A stretch of DNA of 64,000 bases, from NCBI RefSeq assembly GCF_003049725.1, contig NZ_QAGM01000009.1, forward strand, positions 62,001 through 126,000, given 5' to 3'. The DNA is from Oceanimonas marisflavi. GTDB taxonomy: Bacteria > Pseudomonadota > Gammaproteobacteria > Enterobacterales > Aeromonadaceae. Under the pieces are notes generated by a model, which saw only the letters and a list, made by a program, of their open reading frames with translations, did not search any database and was not told the DNA's origin. Positions 36,252-49,273 of this stretch are shown here, piece by piece; within the stretch, counting starts at the first letter, position 1, and each line of letters opens with the position of its first letter. Both the position numbers and the translations under genes were made by a program.

Positions 36252-37232
36252 CTAAAAATCGTCCAGGCAGTGATCCCGCCCGGCCAGAAATTCCCGCACC
36301 TCGCCATAGGCCACCGGACTGATCCGCCAACATGTACCATCCCGCTGCACCAGCCCCACACAGGCCAGACGCAGCAAACAGGCCGCCAGCTGATCCGGTG
36401 CCAGCATGGGCAGCACCTGCTGCAGCCCCTGCTCGCCAAGCCCTCGGTGCAGCAACAGGGCATAGAGTACAAACGCCGTGGTGTCGTCGGCGCCGGCGGG
36501 CATACGGGGCAGCGCCTGATCATGGCCATATTCTGCCGACCACAGCGCCAGCGCCACTCCCGAATTGCCCCGGGACCGGGCGGCCAGCCGGGCCAGTTGC
36601 CGGTCATCTCCCTGAATACCCAGTTCTCGTAGCAGGGCCGGCGTGGCCGGTGCAAAGCAGTGCATATTCGGCAGGCTCAGTTCAAAGGCCTGCACAATAA
36701 AGCGGTAGGTCCAGCTGTTGCACACCACCAAACCGGAGCCAAAACCGCCCTGCACCAGCTGTACCAGCAGAATGCGTAAAAACGCCATGCCCCGGGCGGT
36801 GCGCAGAAAATAGCGGGCGAGATCATCAATCAGCCAGGGCCCCCTCACCCCCTGCCCGGCCCACCAGGCATCCACCTGGGCACCATTCAGCTGCTCCTGA
36901 GTGGGCGGCGTCAGCCTCGGCCATTGCCGCCATTCGGCCCAGTCCCGGGCAATCTCGGCGGTGGCGCTGAACGGCGGATCCAGCAGGAAGCGCACTTCAC
37001 GCTGCGTGCCCGGCCAGCCTTTCAGGTATCTGTCCAGCGCCGTCACCGCCGGCATTCGGTTGAACTCGCTGTAATCGGGCAGCGCGGCCGCGCTTTCCAT
37101 ATCCGGTGTTTCGGTCATTCCCAACAGACGCTGCAGCCGGTGCCAGACTCGCTGCAACCGGGTGCTGGCCGGCGGGTCCGGACAGCGATATTCGCTCAGC
37201 TGAATTACTTGCCAGTGCGTGTTGCCGGCCAT
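36252..37232 (-). CDS. Unknown 326-residue cytoplasmic protein, partner of the MscS gene
   Basis: 326 residues with GGGAG upstream of the ATG. No signal peptide or convincing membrane segment. The middle is Leu/Ala/Arg-rich and helical (ARYFLRTARGMAFLRILLVQ), and the C-terminal third resembles stacked helices. The residues around 175-230 (LVVCNSWTYRFIVQAFEL, RELGIQGDDRQLARLAARSR) have a regulatory or AAA-lid flavour, but no Walker motif is present. Cotranscribed with the MscS gene; a role in gating, placement or a shared stress response is an inference only. Confidence 0.7.
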   Translation of the reverse strand: MAGNTHWQVIQLSEYRCPDPPASTRLQRVWHRLQRLLGMTETPDMESAAALPDYSEFNRMPAVTALDRYLKGWPGTQREVRFLLDPPFSATAEIARDWAEWRQWPRLTPPTQEQLNGAQVDAWWAGQGVRGPWLIDDLARYFLRTARGMAFLRILLVQLVQGGFGSGLVVCNSWTYRFIVQAFELSLPNMHCFAPATPALLRELGIQGDDRQLARLAARSRGNSGVALALWSAEYGHDQALPRMPAGADDTTAFVLYALLLHRGLGEQGLQQVLPMLAPDQLAACLLRLACVGLVQRDGTCWRISPVAYGEVREFLAGRDHCLDDF

Positions 37233-37319
37233 GCCTTTCTCCCCTGGTAGTCTGGTTTTTCCTCTGACGGAATAACACCAGTATAGGGATTACGTCAGGC
37301 GGCGAAGAGTCTTGCACGA

Positions 37320-37526
37320 TCAGGGCCGGTCCGGTGGCTCGCGGCGATCACACTTTTTGCAGTTGAGCATCATGCCCAGCCTTGCCGCCCGCCCCGCCGC
37401 CGTGATCACCCAGGGCCGGTTGATAAAGGGGGGCTGATGACGCACATGCTGGTTATGACCACAGGCAAGCTCCGCCACCCAGTGGCCTTCTTCGTCCTGA
37501 TGGTAACCGGTGATGGGCCGTTGCAT
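37320..37526 (-). CDS. DUF3565 protein
   Basis: 68 residues: GYHQDEEGHWVAELACGHNQHVRHQPPF, NRPWV and a CxxC pair in NCKKCDR. The conserved His and Cys residues suggest a small zinc-binding protein. Its ATG overlaps the stop of the DUF3087 gene (TAATG), so the two are coupled. Function unknown. Confidence 0.85.
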   Translation of the reverse strand: MQRPITGYHQDEEGHWVAELACGHNQHVRHQPPFINRPWVITAAGRAARLGMMLNCKKCDRREPPDRP

Positions 37527-38038
37527 TAAAACCGCTCAAGCATGGATTCATCATAACGGTCTGCATCCAGGGTAACCCCGTGCTCTTCGGCCAGGTTGTT
37601 GAGCTCGGTCTGCTTGACCGCCAGCTCGTCCATCACCAGGGTGTTGTCATCCAGCAGCCACAGCTGGCGCGAGCCGGCATAACTGAACTGCAGCACCTGC
37701 ATGGCCGTTTCATCCCCTTTTTGTGCAGCCGCTTCCACCTGCCGGCGCTTGCGGCTGATCTTGTTGAGCCGCTGTTTCAGATCCCAGACATACACCACTT
37801 CGGTCATAAAGGGGTGCTGGCGCAGCCGGCTGAGTCCGGCGCCCACCAGCAAAGCGCCAACGATCACACCCAGCAGGTTCCAGTGAAAATGGCTGCCGCC
37901 GGGATCGGGAAAGAGGGCGATCAGCAGCTGGGAAATGCCCAGGCTGAACGCCGCCAGGGCCAGGGCCGAGCCGATGAAGACCCGGTTGAGATGACGGCGA
38001 TAGCGGCTTTTGTCTATTTCTTTGAGTTTCATAAACAC
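37526..38038 (-). CDS. DUF3087 membrane protein
   Basis: 170 residues. Two N-terminal membrane helices (about 18-38 and 50-70) are followed by a cytoplasmic region with the family hallmarks FMTEVVYVWDLKQRLN and GSRQLWLLDDNTL. An internal ATG at residue 3 could also start it. Cotranscribed with DUF3565. Function unknown. Confidence 0.85.
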   Translation of the reverse strand: MFMKLKEIDKSRYRRHLNRVFIGSALALAAFSLGISQLLIALFPDPGGSHFHWNLLGVIVGALLVGAGLSRLRQHPFMTEVVYVWDLKQRLNKISRKRRQVEAAAQKGDETAMQVLQFSYAGSRQLWLLDDNTLVMDELAVKQTELNNLAEEHGVTLDADRYDESMLERF

Positions 38039-38104
38039 CTGAAAAAAGATAAAAAAACGGCCGCATTATAATCACGGCCGCCGCTTGTTCCCATACCCGT
38101 GCGC

Positions 38105-38497
38105 TTACCGCCGGCCCTGCACCCGATCCAGGCTCCAGCTGCCACCCCCGGCAAACACCAGATAGAAAAACACAAAACAGAACATGATGGCCAGCTCGCC
38201 GCCGTTATTGAGCGGCCAGAACCCCTGCGGGTGGTGGGCAATAAAGTAGGCAAAGGCCATCTGCCCCGAAAGCACAAAGGCCACCGGCCGGGTGTAGAGC
38301 CCGGCAAGCAGCAGGGCGCCGCCAAAGAGCTCCAGTACCCCGGCCGCACCAATCAGCGAAAACAGCTCAAACTCGCCCCGGGCCGGCGCCGGAAAGCCCA
38401 GTATCTTCTGCCCGCCATGCTGCATAAACAAAAAGGCCGACACCATGCGCACCAGGCTCAGCACCCGTGGCCGCCAGGCATTCAAAAAGGTATCCAT
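38105..38497 (-). CDS. DoxX-family inner-membrane protein
   Basis: 130 residues from ATG 38497 with AGGGAG upstream; 20 extra upstream codons are rejected. Four membrane helices, with the DoxX hallmarks FMQHGGQKILGF and GVLELFGGALLLAGL. Members are linked to respiratory or redox functions, but no partner gene identifies the role here. Confidence 0.85.
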   Translation of the reverse strand: MDTFLNAWRPRVLSLVRMVSAFLFMQHGGQKILGFPAPARGEFELFSLIGAAGVLELFGGALLLAGLYTRPVAFVLSGQMAFAYFIAHHPQGFWPLNNGGELAIMFCFVFFYLVFAGGGSWSLDRVQGRR

Positions 38498-38578
38498 GCG
38501 TTGCTCCCTGTTGTGATTCTCACCTTCAATAAAAGTGCCATTAGCGCCCGGGCGCAAGGCCGGACATATACAGTGTGT

Positions 38579-41290
38579 TCACCCCTCGCGATGACGCAGG
38601 GTGCGCAGCCGCAAACGCAGCTGTTTCTCGGTTTCAATAAACACAAACAGGATCACGCCCACTCCTATGATGATAAGACCATCGGCAAGGGGCACGGGAG
38701 CGGTCACAAACAGTGTCTGCAGCGGCGACAAATAGGTAATGGCAAACTGGGCCAGGGTCACGCACAGCACGGTGGCCCACACCACCGGTGTGCCCTTGAT
38801 AGCCTGCCAGGTCAGCGAGCCGCCATGCAAATTTCTGATAAAAAACAAATGAAAAATCTCCATCACCACCAGGGTGTTCAGCGCCATGGTACGCGCCAGC
38901 TCCACTGAGTAACCCCGGGCCATGGCGTAACTGAAAATACCGAACACACCGGCCAGAAACAGCAGGGAGACCAGCACTATGTGCCAGGCCAGCTCACCGC
39001 CCAGCAGCGGCTCGTCTCGGGCCCGTGGCGGGCGGCGCATGGTATTGGCCTCGGTCGGTTCAAAAGCCAGGGCCAGCCCCAGGGTGACGGCGGTGATCAG
39101 GTTAACCCAGAGGATCTGTATCGGGGTGATCGGCAGCGTCATGCCAAACAGCAACGCCACCATAATGGTCATGGCCTCGCCGGCATTGGTCGGCAGGGTC
39201 CAGCTGATCACTTTTTTGATGTTGTCGTATACGGTGCGCCCTTCCCGCACCGCCGCCACGATAGAAGCAAAATTGTCATCGGCCAGCACAAACTCGGCCG
39301 CCTCCTTGGCCGCCTCGCTGCCTTTTTGCCCCATGGCGATGCCGGTATCGGCGCGTTTAAGAGCCGGTGCATCATTCACACCATCACCGGTCATGGCCAC
39401 ACTCATGCCGTGAGACTGCAGCGCCATCACCAGGCGCAGCTTGTGCTCCGGACTGGTGCGGGCAAAAATATCGGTATGCAGCACCGCCGTTGCCAGGCTG
39501 GCGTCGCTCATTTCGTCAAGCTCGGCGCCGGTCAGCACCGCTGCCGGATTGCGCAGGCCGATTTGCCGGCCAATGGCCGCCGCCGTGTCCTTGTGATCAC
39601 CGGTGATCATCTTGACGGCGATGCCCGCCTCATCACATTCCCGAATGGCACTGACCGCTTCCGGCCGCGGCGGATCCATCAGCCCCACCAGTCCCACCAG
39701 AGTCAGTTCCTGCTCCACATCGGAAAACGCCAGCACGGTATGCCGGGGCGGCACCGGCTTCACCGCCAGGGCCAGCACTCGCTGGCCCTGGCCGGCAATG
39801 GCTCCGGCCTGCCGCTGCCAGTACGCCATATTCAGCGGCTCGCAGCCCTGATCCCGGGCAAGCTGCCGGCTGCACATGGCAAGAACCCGCTCCGGCGCCC
39901 CCTTGACCAGGATGCGGGCATGGTGGGCGTGATCATGATGGAGGGTCGCCATAAACCGGTGCCGGGCATCAAAGGGGATCACATCGGTACGGGGCCAGGC
40001 TTCCTGCTCCCTGTGCACATCAATGCTCAGCTTGCCGGCCAGCGCCAGCAGGGCCCCCTCCATGGGATCGCCTTCTACCGTCCAGACGCCGTCGCGCCGG
40101 TGCAGGGCTGCGTCGTTGCACAGCGCCGCCACGTGCCCCAGCTCCTGCAACACCCCATGCTCACCGGCCTTTACCCCTTGCTCAGCGCAACGAACATTGC
40201 CTTCGGGCGCATAGCCCATTCCATCCAGAGTAAATTCGGCCTGCCCGGTCACCAGGGTGGCCACCATCATTTCATTACGGGTGAGCGTGCCGGTTTTGTC
40301 GGTGCAGATCACCGACACCGAGCCTAAGGTTTCTATGGCGGGCAGACGCCGGACAATGGCATTGCGCCGGGCCATGGCCTGCACCCCCACCGCCAGGGTA
40401 ATGGTCAGTACCGCCGGCAGCCCTTCGGGAATGGCCGCCACCGACAGCCCGACCACGGCCATAAACAGCTCGGCAAAAGCCAGTCGCTCAACAAAATAGC
40501 CAAACACCAGCAAGGTACCCGTCACCAGCAAAATCAGCAGCGTCAGCCAGCGGGCAAACAGGTTCATTTGCTGCAAAAGTGGTGTCGCCAGCGTCTGCAC
40601 TGAAGACAGCATGCCGCTGATACGGCCAATTTCCGTGTTCGTGCCGGTCGCCACCACCAAACCCCGCCCCTGCCCGCTGGTGACCAGAGTACCGCTGTAA
40701 GCCATGCAGCTCCGGTCGCCCAGCACCGCCCCGGCGGTCACGGAGAGCGTGTGTTTGTCGACGGGCAGCGACTCGCCGGTGAGTATGGACTCCTGCAGCT
40801 GCAGGCCCCTGGCGGCCAGCAAACGCACATCAGCCGGCACCCTGTCGCCGGCTTCCAGCAGCACAATATCGCCTGGCACCAGGGTATCGCTGGCCACCGA
40901 GGTCCGCACTCCGTTACGCAGCACAGAGGCGCGCAGAGTCAGCATGCCGCGTATCGCCTCCATGGCCCGCTCGGCCCTGCCTTCCTGTATAAATCCGATG
41001 GCGGCATTAACCAGGACCACCGCCAGGATCACCAGGGTATCGGCCAGATGCCCCAGCGCCGCCGTAATGGTGGCCGAGCCCAGCAGTACGTAAATAAGAA
41101 TATGGTGAAAGTGCCGCAGAAAACGGCGCAGCGGCCCTTGCCGGGCCGCCGCCGGCAGCCGGTTGGGGCCATGCCGTGCCAGCCGGACGGCGGCTTCCTC
41201 AGCGGTTAACCCGCCTTCACTGGCATGCCATTCATGCAGCACCTGCCCGCACTCCATGCTGTGCCAGGCCTTGTTCTGGTGTCCGGCCAT
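38579..41290 (-). CDS. P-type cation-transporting ATPase (P2, Ca2+/Na+-like)
   Basis: 903 residues. N-terminal cation ATPase domain, TGES actuator motif (ILTGESLPVDK), PEGLP in helix M4 (VAAIPEGLPAVLT), phosphorylation site ICTDKTGTLTRNEM, nucleotide-binding KGAPERVL, hinge TGDGVNDAPALK and a C-terminal membrane bundle. PEGLP and overall length place it in the P2 group (SERCA/PMR1-like). Ca2+, Mn2+ or Na+ export is plausible; heavy-metal transport is unlikely because no N-terminal CxxC or CPC motif is present. Start has GAGG about 8 bases upstream. Confidence 0.92.
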   Translation of the reverse strand: MAGHQNKAWHSMECGQVLHEWHASEGGLTAEEAAVRLARHGPNRLPAAARQGPLRRFLRHFHHILIYVLLGSATITAALGHLADTLVILAVVLVNAAIGFIQEGRAERAMEAIRGMLTLRASVLRNGVRTSVASDTLVPGDIVLLEAGDRVPADVRLLAARGLQLQESILTGESLPVDKHTLSVTAGAVLGDRSCMAYSGTLVTSGQGRGLVVATGTNTEIGRISGMLSSVQTLATPLLQQMNLFARWLTLLILLVTGTLLVFGYFVERLAFAELFMAVVGLSVAAIPEGLPAVLTITLAVGVQAMARRNAIVRRLPAIETLGSVSVICTDKTGTLTRNEMMVATLVTGQAEFTLDGMGYAPEGNVRCAEQGVKAGEHGVLQELGHVAALCNDAALHRRDGVWTVEGDPMEGALLALAGKLSIDVHREQEAWPRTDVIPFDARHRFMATLHHDHAHHARILVKGAPERVLAMCSRQLARDQGCEPLNMAYWQRQAGAIAGQGQRVLALAVKPVPPRHTVLAFSDVEQELTLVGLVGLMDPPRPEAVSAIRECDEAGIAVKMITGDHKDTAAAIGRQIGLRNPAAVLTGAELDEMSDASLATAVLHTDIFARTSPEHKLRLVMALQSHGMSVAMTGDGVNDAPALKRADTGIAMGQKGSEAAKEAAEFVLADDNFASIVAAVREGRTVYDNIKKVISWTLPTNAGEAMTIMVALLFGMTLPITPIQILWVNLITAVTLGLALAFEPTEANTMRRPPRARDEPLLGGELAWHIVLVSLLFLAGVFGIFSYAMARGYSVELARTMALNTLVVMEIFHLFFIRNLHGGSLTWQAIKGTPVVWATVLCVTLAQFAITYLSPLQTLFVTAPVPLADGLIIIGVGVILFVFIETEKQLRLRLRTLRHREG

Positions 41291-41455
41291 GCTGTTTGCC
41301 TCTTGTCTGCCACTGTATCAAGCATAAACCGGCGAACGGCATACGCCGTGGCTGCGCCCAGGTATCAGCCTGATAGGCCGGCATTCCACCCTCCCCTTGC
41401 CTGATGCCGGGTATGCCTGTAACATTCGCGGCCTTTTTTGCTTTGAGGCCCCGCG

Positions 41456-42814
41456 ATGATCGGATTTGACTACGGCACTTCAAACTGCGCCGTTGGCGTA
41501 ATGGACGCAAACACTCCCCGCATTCTGCCGCTGGGCGATCATGGCCGCTATATTCCCTCCAATCTCTATGCTCCCAGCCGGGACGTGATCGTCAACTGGC
41601 TGTACGGCCAGCTGCCCGCCGCCGAGCAGGACAATTTCAAGCGGCAACGCCAGTTGCAGCTGCAGCGGGGCCAGGCCGAGCTCAGGGAGCTGGCGCTGGA
41701 CGGCATTGCCGGTGATTTATTCTTTGGCCGTGAGGCCCTCACTCACTACCTGCAGGAGCCCGACGAGGGTTACTACATCAAGTCGCCCAAGTCCTTTCTG
41801 GGCGCCAGCGGCCTGCTGCCGCCGCAGGTTGAGCTGTTTGAAGACATAGTCGCGGCCATGATGAGCAATGTAAAAACCCTGACCGAAGCCGCACTGGGCA
41901 AAGCCGTGACCCAGACGGTGATTGGACGGCCGGTCAACTTTCAGGGATTGCGGGGGGAAGAAAGCAACCGCCAGGCGCTGGCCATTCTGACACGGGCCGC
42001 CAGGCGGGTGGGCTTCAAGGACGTGGAGTTTCAGTTTGAGCCGGTGGCGGCAGGCTTTGAATATGAGGCGGGCCTGACTCAGGAAACCCGGGTACTGGTG
42101 GTGGACATTGGCGGGGGCACCACGGATTGCTCCATGCTGCTGATGGGACCGGAACAGGCGGCCTCCCAGGATCGCAGCCGGGATCTGCTCAGCCACAGTG
42201 GTGAGCGGGTGGGCGGCAACGACTTTGACATTGCCTTTGCCCTGAGGGGCATAATGCCAGCCTTTGGCCTGAACAGCCTGCTGGCCAGCGGCAAGGCCAT
42301 TCCGGTGAACAGCTACTGGCAGGCGGTGGCCATTAACGACATCAACCTGCAAACCGAGTTTTACAGCGCCGCCAACGGCCGTTTTTTGCAACAACTGGTG
42401 CGGGATGCGGCCGAGCCCGGGCTGGTAAACCGCCTGCTCAGGGTGCATAAACACAAGCTCAGCTACCGGGTGGTGAACGCCGCCGAGCAAAGCAAAATCG
42501 CCCTTACCGAGCACACCGGCCAGCATATTGATCTGTCCGATATCGATGACGATCTCGGCGTGCACCTGGACAGGGACGGCTTTGCCGAAGCCTGTAAGCG
42601 GGAGCTGGCCGCCATTACCGCGCTGATGAAGGACGCCATCGCCCAGGCCGGCACCGAGCCCGAGGTGGTGTTTGTCACCGGCGGCACCGCCAAATCGCCG
42701 GTGCTGAACCGGTTTTTACGGGAGCAGTTTCAGCACACCCCCATTGTGATTGGGGATCACTTTGGCAGCGTGACCGCAGGACTGACCCGCTGGGCCGGGA
42801 AGATTTATTCGTGA
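41456..42814 (+). CDS. yegD: YegD-type Hsp70-like protein
   Basis: 452 residues with the actin/Hsp70 ATPase fold: phosphate 1 IGFDYGTSNCAVGV, phosphate 2 VVDIGGGTTDCSML, and adenosine motif VFVTGGTAKSPV. It lacks the substrate-binding domain of DnaK, as YegD does. Known family members are putative chaperones of unresolved function. Divergent from the P-type ATPase gene. Its last 10 bases overlap the convergent amphi-Trp gene. Confidence 0.93.
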   Translation: MIGFDYGTSNCAVGVMDANTPRILPLGDHGRYIPSNLYAPSRDVIVNWLYGQLPAAEQDNFKRQRQLQLQRGQAELRELALDGIAGDLFFGREALTHYLQEPDEGYYIKSPKSFLGASGLLPPQVELFEDIVAAMMSNVKTLTEAALGKAVTQTVIGRPVNFQGLRGEESNRQALAILTRAARRVGFKDVEFQFEPVAAGFEYEAGLTQETRVLVVDIGGGTTDCSMLLMGPEQAASQDRSRDLLSHSGERVGGNDFDIAFALRGIMPAFGLNSLLASGKAIPVNSYWQAVAINDINLQTEFYSAANGRFLQQLVRDAAEPGLVNRLLRVHKHKLSYRVVNAAEQSKIALTEHTGQHIDLSDIDDDLGVHLDRDGFAEACKRELAAITALMKDAIAQAGTEPEVVFVTGGTAKSPVLNRFLREQFQHTPIVIGDHFGSVTAGLTRWAGKIYS

Positions 42815-43029
42815 GTCCATTTTATCTGAAACTCAATTTCTTCTTCTGAGTCTTCCCGTTCGTGCTCAATGCTGTATTTGGCACGAACGGGAACATAGAC
42901 TCGTTCGCCGGCTATCTGTATTTCAAACTTTTCGCCTTTCTCCAGTGCGTCAGCGAGGCGCCTGAGTTTTGCCACAAATTCCGGTGTGGAATAGGTCTTT
43001 TCAATATCCCTTTCTGGTTTTGCACTCAT
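42805..43029 (-). CDS. Amphi-Trp domain protein
   Basis: 74 residues matching the small amphi-Trp family: YSTPEFVAKLRRLADALEKGE, a central beta segment and a Glu-rich strand ending EFQIKWTHE. Cytoplasmic and acidic; function unknown. Convergent with yegD (10-base overlap). Confidence 0.85.
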   Translation of the reverse strand: MSAKPERDIEKTYSTPEFVAKLRRLADALEKGEKFEIQIAGERVYVPVRAKYSIEHEREDSEEEIEFQIKWTHE

Positions 43030-43071
43030 GGTGGCTTTTCCTTCACTCTTTTGCGTTCGACTCTGTTCAGC

Positions 43072-43812
43072 CTATGGGAAAAGCTGAAGCCGTGCCAGCT
43101 TCTCCATCAGCCTCGCATAGTGGGCGCCGCGCCAATAGATCTGGCCACATGCCCGGCATTGATAGAACAGCTCGTAACTGCGGCGGGTGCCGTCTGGAAG
43201 GCGGCTTTCAACCCGCGACTTGGCGACCCGCTCCACCTCACCATTGCATTTGATGCAACGGCTCAGGGGCCGGCAGCGCTCCTTCAACTCGAAGGCCTGC
43301 AACACTTCCCCAATCTGGCGGTTGGGAGCCGTGGCGCGGACGAAATAGCCGTATTGCACCCGCGCCTGCTTGAGGATCCCCAGATCCCGGGTCAGGATAA
43401 TGCGTCGCTCAGCCAGGGAGCGGTCGATGATATGGCGGTCTTCAAAGTCATTGCCATAAGCGGTATCGAACCCCAGCAGCCGCAGCTGGCGGCAGAGCTT
43501 GCCCAAATGCACATCGAGGATAAACCGGTGGACTGCCAGCGGCTTTGGTCCCAGCCTGCCGGCCTGCAGCTCAAACGCCTTGAAGCGCGGATAAACGCTG
43601 ACCTGCTCGCCCCCCTGAAGATTAAAATCGAAGCACCGGGCGACCCCATCCACCAGCACCAGATCCACCTCGGTATGGGGGACACCCTGGGCCTGAATGG
43701 CATCACGCAGACCCGGTGAGCCGGAATAGCGGTAGCAGACGGTCCGCTGGCGCAGCTCGGATGGCAAAAAGTCGTTGAGCTGGCCGTAGAAACGAAACTG
43801 ACTGCTGCGCAT
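43072..43812 (-). CDS. Mut7-C RNase-domain protein with ubiquitin-like N-terminus
   Basis: 246 residues from ATG 43812; a TTG at 43845 extends the frame but lacks a ribosome binding site. The N-terminal 85 residues form a ThiS/ubiquitin-like fold. The C-terminal Mut7-C PIN-like nuclease domain carries the acidic residues in FILDVHLGKLCRQLRLLGFD and ILTRDLGIL, followed by a zinc ribbon with two CxxC pairs (CIKC, CRAC). Likely an RNA-processing enzyme; substrate unknown. Confidence 0.88.
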   Translation of the reverse strand: MRSSQFRFYGQLNDFLPSELRQRTVCYRYSGSPGLRDAIQAQGVPHTEVDLVLVDGVARCFDFNLQGGEQVSVYPRFKAFELQAGRLGPKPLAVHRFILDVHLGKLCRQLRLLGFDTAYGNDFEDRHIIDRSLAERRIILTRDLGILKQARVQYGYFVRATAPNRQIGEVLQAFELKERCRPLSRCIKCNGEVERVAKSRVESRLPDGTRRSYELFYQCRACGQIYWRGAHYARLMEKLARLQLFP

Positions 43813-43941
43813 TTTTTTACTGCCTGCCACGCCAATAAGTGACAAGTCTGGAAGGACATCCGGAAAGGTTCAATTACAAGCGTAACAATGCACCAGGCAG
43901 AATGCCTTGTGCTGGCCGAACTCCACAAAAGCTGCAGGCAC

Positions 43942-43968
43942 AAAAAAACCGCCTTGCGGCGGTTTTTT
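43942..43968 (-). terminator. Terminator of rplY, probably bidirectional
   Basis: ACCGCC/GGCGGT arms with a TTGC loop, and T runs on both strands (7 A before, 6 T after). Confidence 0.9.
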
Positions 43969-43984
43969 CTGAAGCTCGTTTCGC

Positions 43985-44272
43985 TTAGGCGCGAACGAAG
44001 TCCAGGTGAGCCAGCTTGGGCTTGTAGGGGTGACGCTGAACGTCCTGAACCTTAACCTTCACTTCCTGACCGTCGATAACCAGAGTCAGTACTTCGCTGT
44101 AGAAGGCGTCGTCGGCCTGAGCGATGATGGCTTTTTTGTGATCCAGAGCAATGGCTACCGGCTCCTGGTTGCCGCCGTAGATGATGGCAGGCACTTTATC
44201 GGCGTGACGCAGGCGGCGGCTCGCACCTTTCCCCAGGTCAGAACGCACTTCGGCTTCAAATACAAATGACAT
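43985..44272 (-). CDS. rplY: Ribosomal protein bL25
   Basis: 95 residues, the short (non-CTC) form. It binds 5S rRNA in the large subunit. N-terminal [15 protein letters not shown] and C-terminal [18 protein letters not shown] match the family. A hairpin with 7-bp arms CAAAGGC/GCCTTTG (44298-44304/44313-44319) lies in the transcript leader. It is monocistronic, with its own terminator. Confidence 0.97.
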   Translation of the reverse strand: MSFVFEAEVRSDLGKGASRRLRHADKVPAIIYGGNQEPVAIALDHKKAIIAQADDAFYSEVLTLVIDGQEVKVKVQDVQRHPYKPKLAHLDFVRA

Positions 44273-44752
44273 AATCTTCTCTCTTTGAGGTTAATGACAA
44301 AGGCTGCGACCGGCCTTTGCCTTGATAAAAGCGCGCGGATGGTAACACGCAGCCCCTGACGGGGCAAGCTGTGAAGCGGGAAGCCTGGCGTTTTATCGTT
44401 TGCAGAGCAGTGCACTACCGTCGGTCAAAGCACACTACTTCTCCGGCACGCCGTAAACCCATCCATGGGGGCTCCATTGCGCCATCCTTGGCGCAAAGGG
44501 CACGGCGAAGCAGACACGCTTTGCCCTCCTCCGCACGCTTGGCACTGACTGGCTGCACGCAGTCAACACCGAGGTTGCTCGAAGCAGCAGTGGGGATTGC
44601 CGGAGCCGACCATAAAATGCCATGGATGGCATTTTCGAGCGTCCCAAGGAGGGGCCTGAAGCGTGTCGGCGGAGCGCAACCGCACTGATGCTTCGCATTG
44701 CGCCCTCTTTGGCGATTTGTTTGACCAAAAGGCCAGCTAACGACTTCCAGCT
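44273..44752. other. 480-base rplY-hrpA gap with repeat copy 2
   Basis: Near rplY lie its leader and promoter region. The rest is the inverted second copy of the hairpin repeat. No credible gene: frames such as 44415-45023 on the minus strand run into hrpA without a ribosome binding site. Confidence 0.7.
44477..44702 (-). repeat. Dispersed hairpin-rich repeat, copy 2
   Basis: Inverted relative to 6845-7065. Contains TTGCGCCA-TCCT-TGGCGCAA (44477-44496) and AAAATGCCA-TGGA-TGGCATTTT (44614-44635) on the plus strand. Both keep the CCA-N4-TGG core of copy 1, while the outer stem bases differ but still pair. Confidence 0.75.
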
Positions 44753-48628
<3,876 letters not shown>

Positions 48629-49067
48629 ACCAGAACCCCTGTGAAAACGTTCATGTCAAAAATCTGGCGCGCAGTCTAGCAGAAACCGACGTTTGAATGG
48701 AGTCTTGAGCCGGGCACGCCCCCGGCCGGGGCCAGCCGGAAAAAGGCGGCTTTCTGCCTTTTCCGTCAGGTTTGGTGGCGACAATATCATCAGCCCACCA
48801 CCCCGGAGCCGCCCTTTTCCCTTGCTGCGACTGTTTACGGCATTAATCTTTCCCTGAAAGGTCAAACTGGCGCTGGAGTCTGAACCAGCCACTCCCACTA
48901 CAAACTGAAACCATAAGTTATTGATTAATATCACTTTAAAAATAAAAAAACGAAAGCAAGGCTCGTGTAAAGCGGCGGCAATGTCGGTTCGATGCTAAAG
49001 ACATTGTCAAAAACAGACGTTACATCCCACAAAAGGCGAAAATAACAAATAAAGTGCAATCTTGTGA
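48629..49067. other. Intergenic region upstream of hrpA
   Basis: No credible gene. A terminator-like hairpin (GGAAAAAGGC/GCCTTTTCC, 48738-48764) and an A+T-rich tract (48910-48960) are visible. Minus-strand frames here (48656-48934, 48931-49185) have no ribosome binding site. Confidence 0.6.
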
Positions 49068-49096
49068 TTGAAAAGCCAACACCATACCGGTATAGT
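49068..49096 (+). promoter_or_regulatory. Strong sigma70 promoter for a small-protein unit
   Basis: TTGAAA at 49068-49073 and TATAGT at 49091-49096, spaced by 17 bases. It points at the 27-codon ORF with a leader of about 27 nt. Confidence 0.75.
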
Positions 49097-49129
49097 GATT
49101 TCACAGCCCACTGTTGAGGAAGGTAAACA

Positions 49130-49213
49130 ATGAAAGAGTTAGTCATAACCGTCATTTTTACAGTCTGCGCAACCACGCTTGCCATTTCTGCACCTTCCTT
49201 GGCACAATTCTAA
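49130..49213 (+). CDS. 27-residue signal-peptide-like small protein
   Basis: ATG 49130 with GAGGAAGG 6 bases upstream, 27 codons to TAA. The peptide begins MKELVITVIFTVCATTLAIS and ends APSLAQF: a hydrophobic helix (about 4-20) followed by a plausible signal-peptidase site (PSLA-QF). It could be a single-span membrane peptide or an exported small protein. It lies between a near-consensus promoter and a terminator (49274-49301), making an independent transcript of about 200 nt. I do not recognise a family. An sRNA that also encodes a peptide is an alternative. Confidence 0.65.
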   Translation: MKELVITVIFTVCATTLAISAPSLAQF

Positions 49214-49273
49214 CTGAGCCCGGGAAGACAGGACTGTAAAACACTAAGAAATAAAAAATATTTCCTGTGAAAC

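Noticed and set aside
36252..37232. ATPase assignment for the MscS neighbour
   Set aside because: No Walker A or B motif can be found despite an AAA-like feel in the helical part.
48656..48934. 92-codon minus-strand ORF upstream of hrpA
   Set aside because: No RBS, crosses a terminator-like hairpin, arginine-rich shadow composition.
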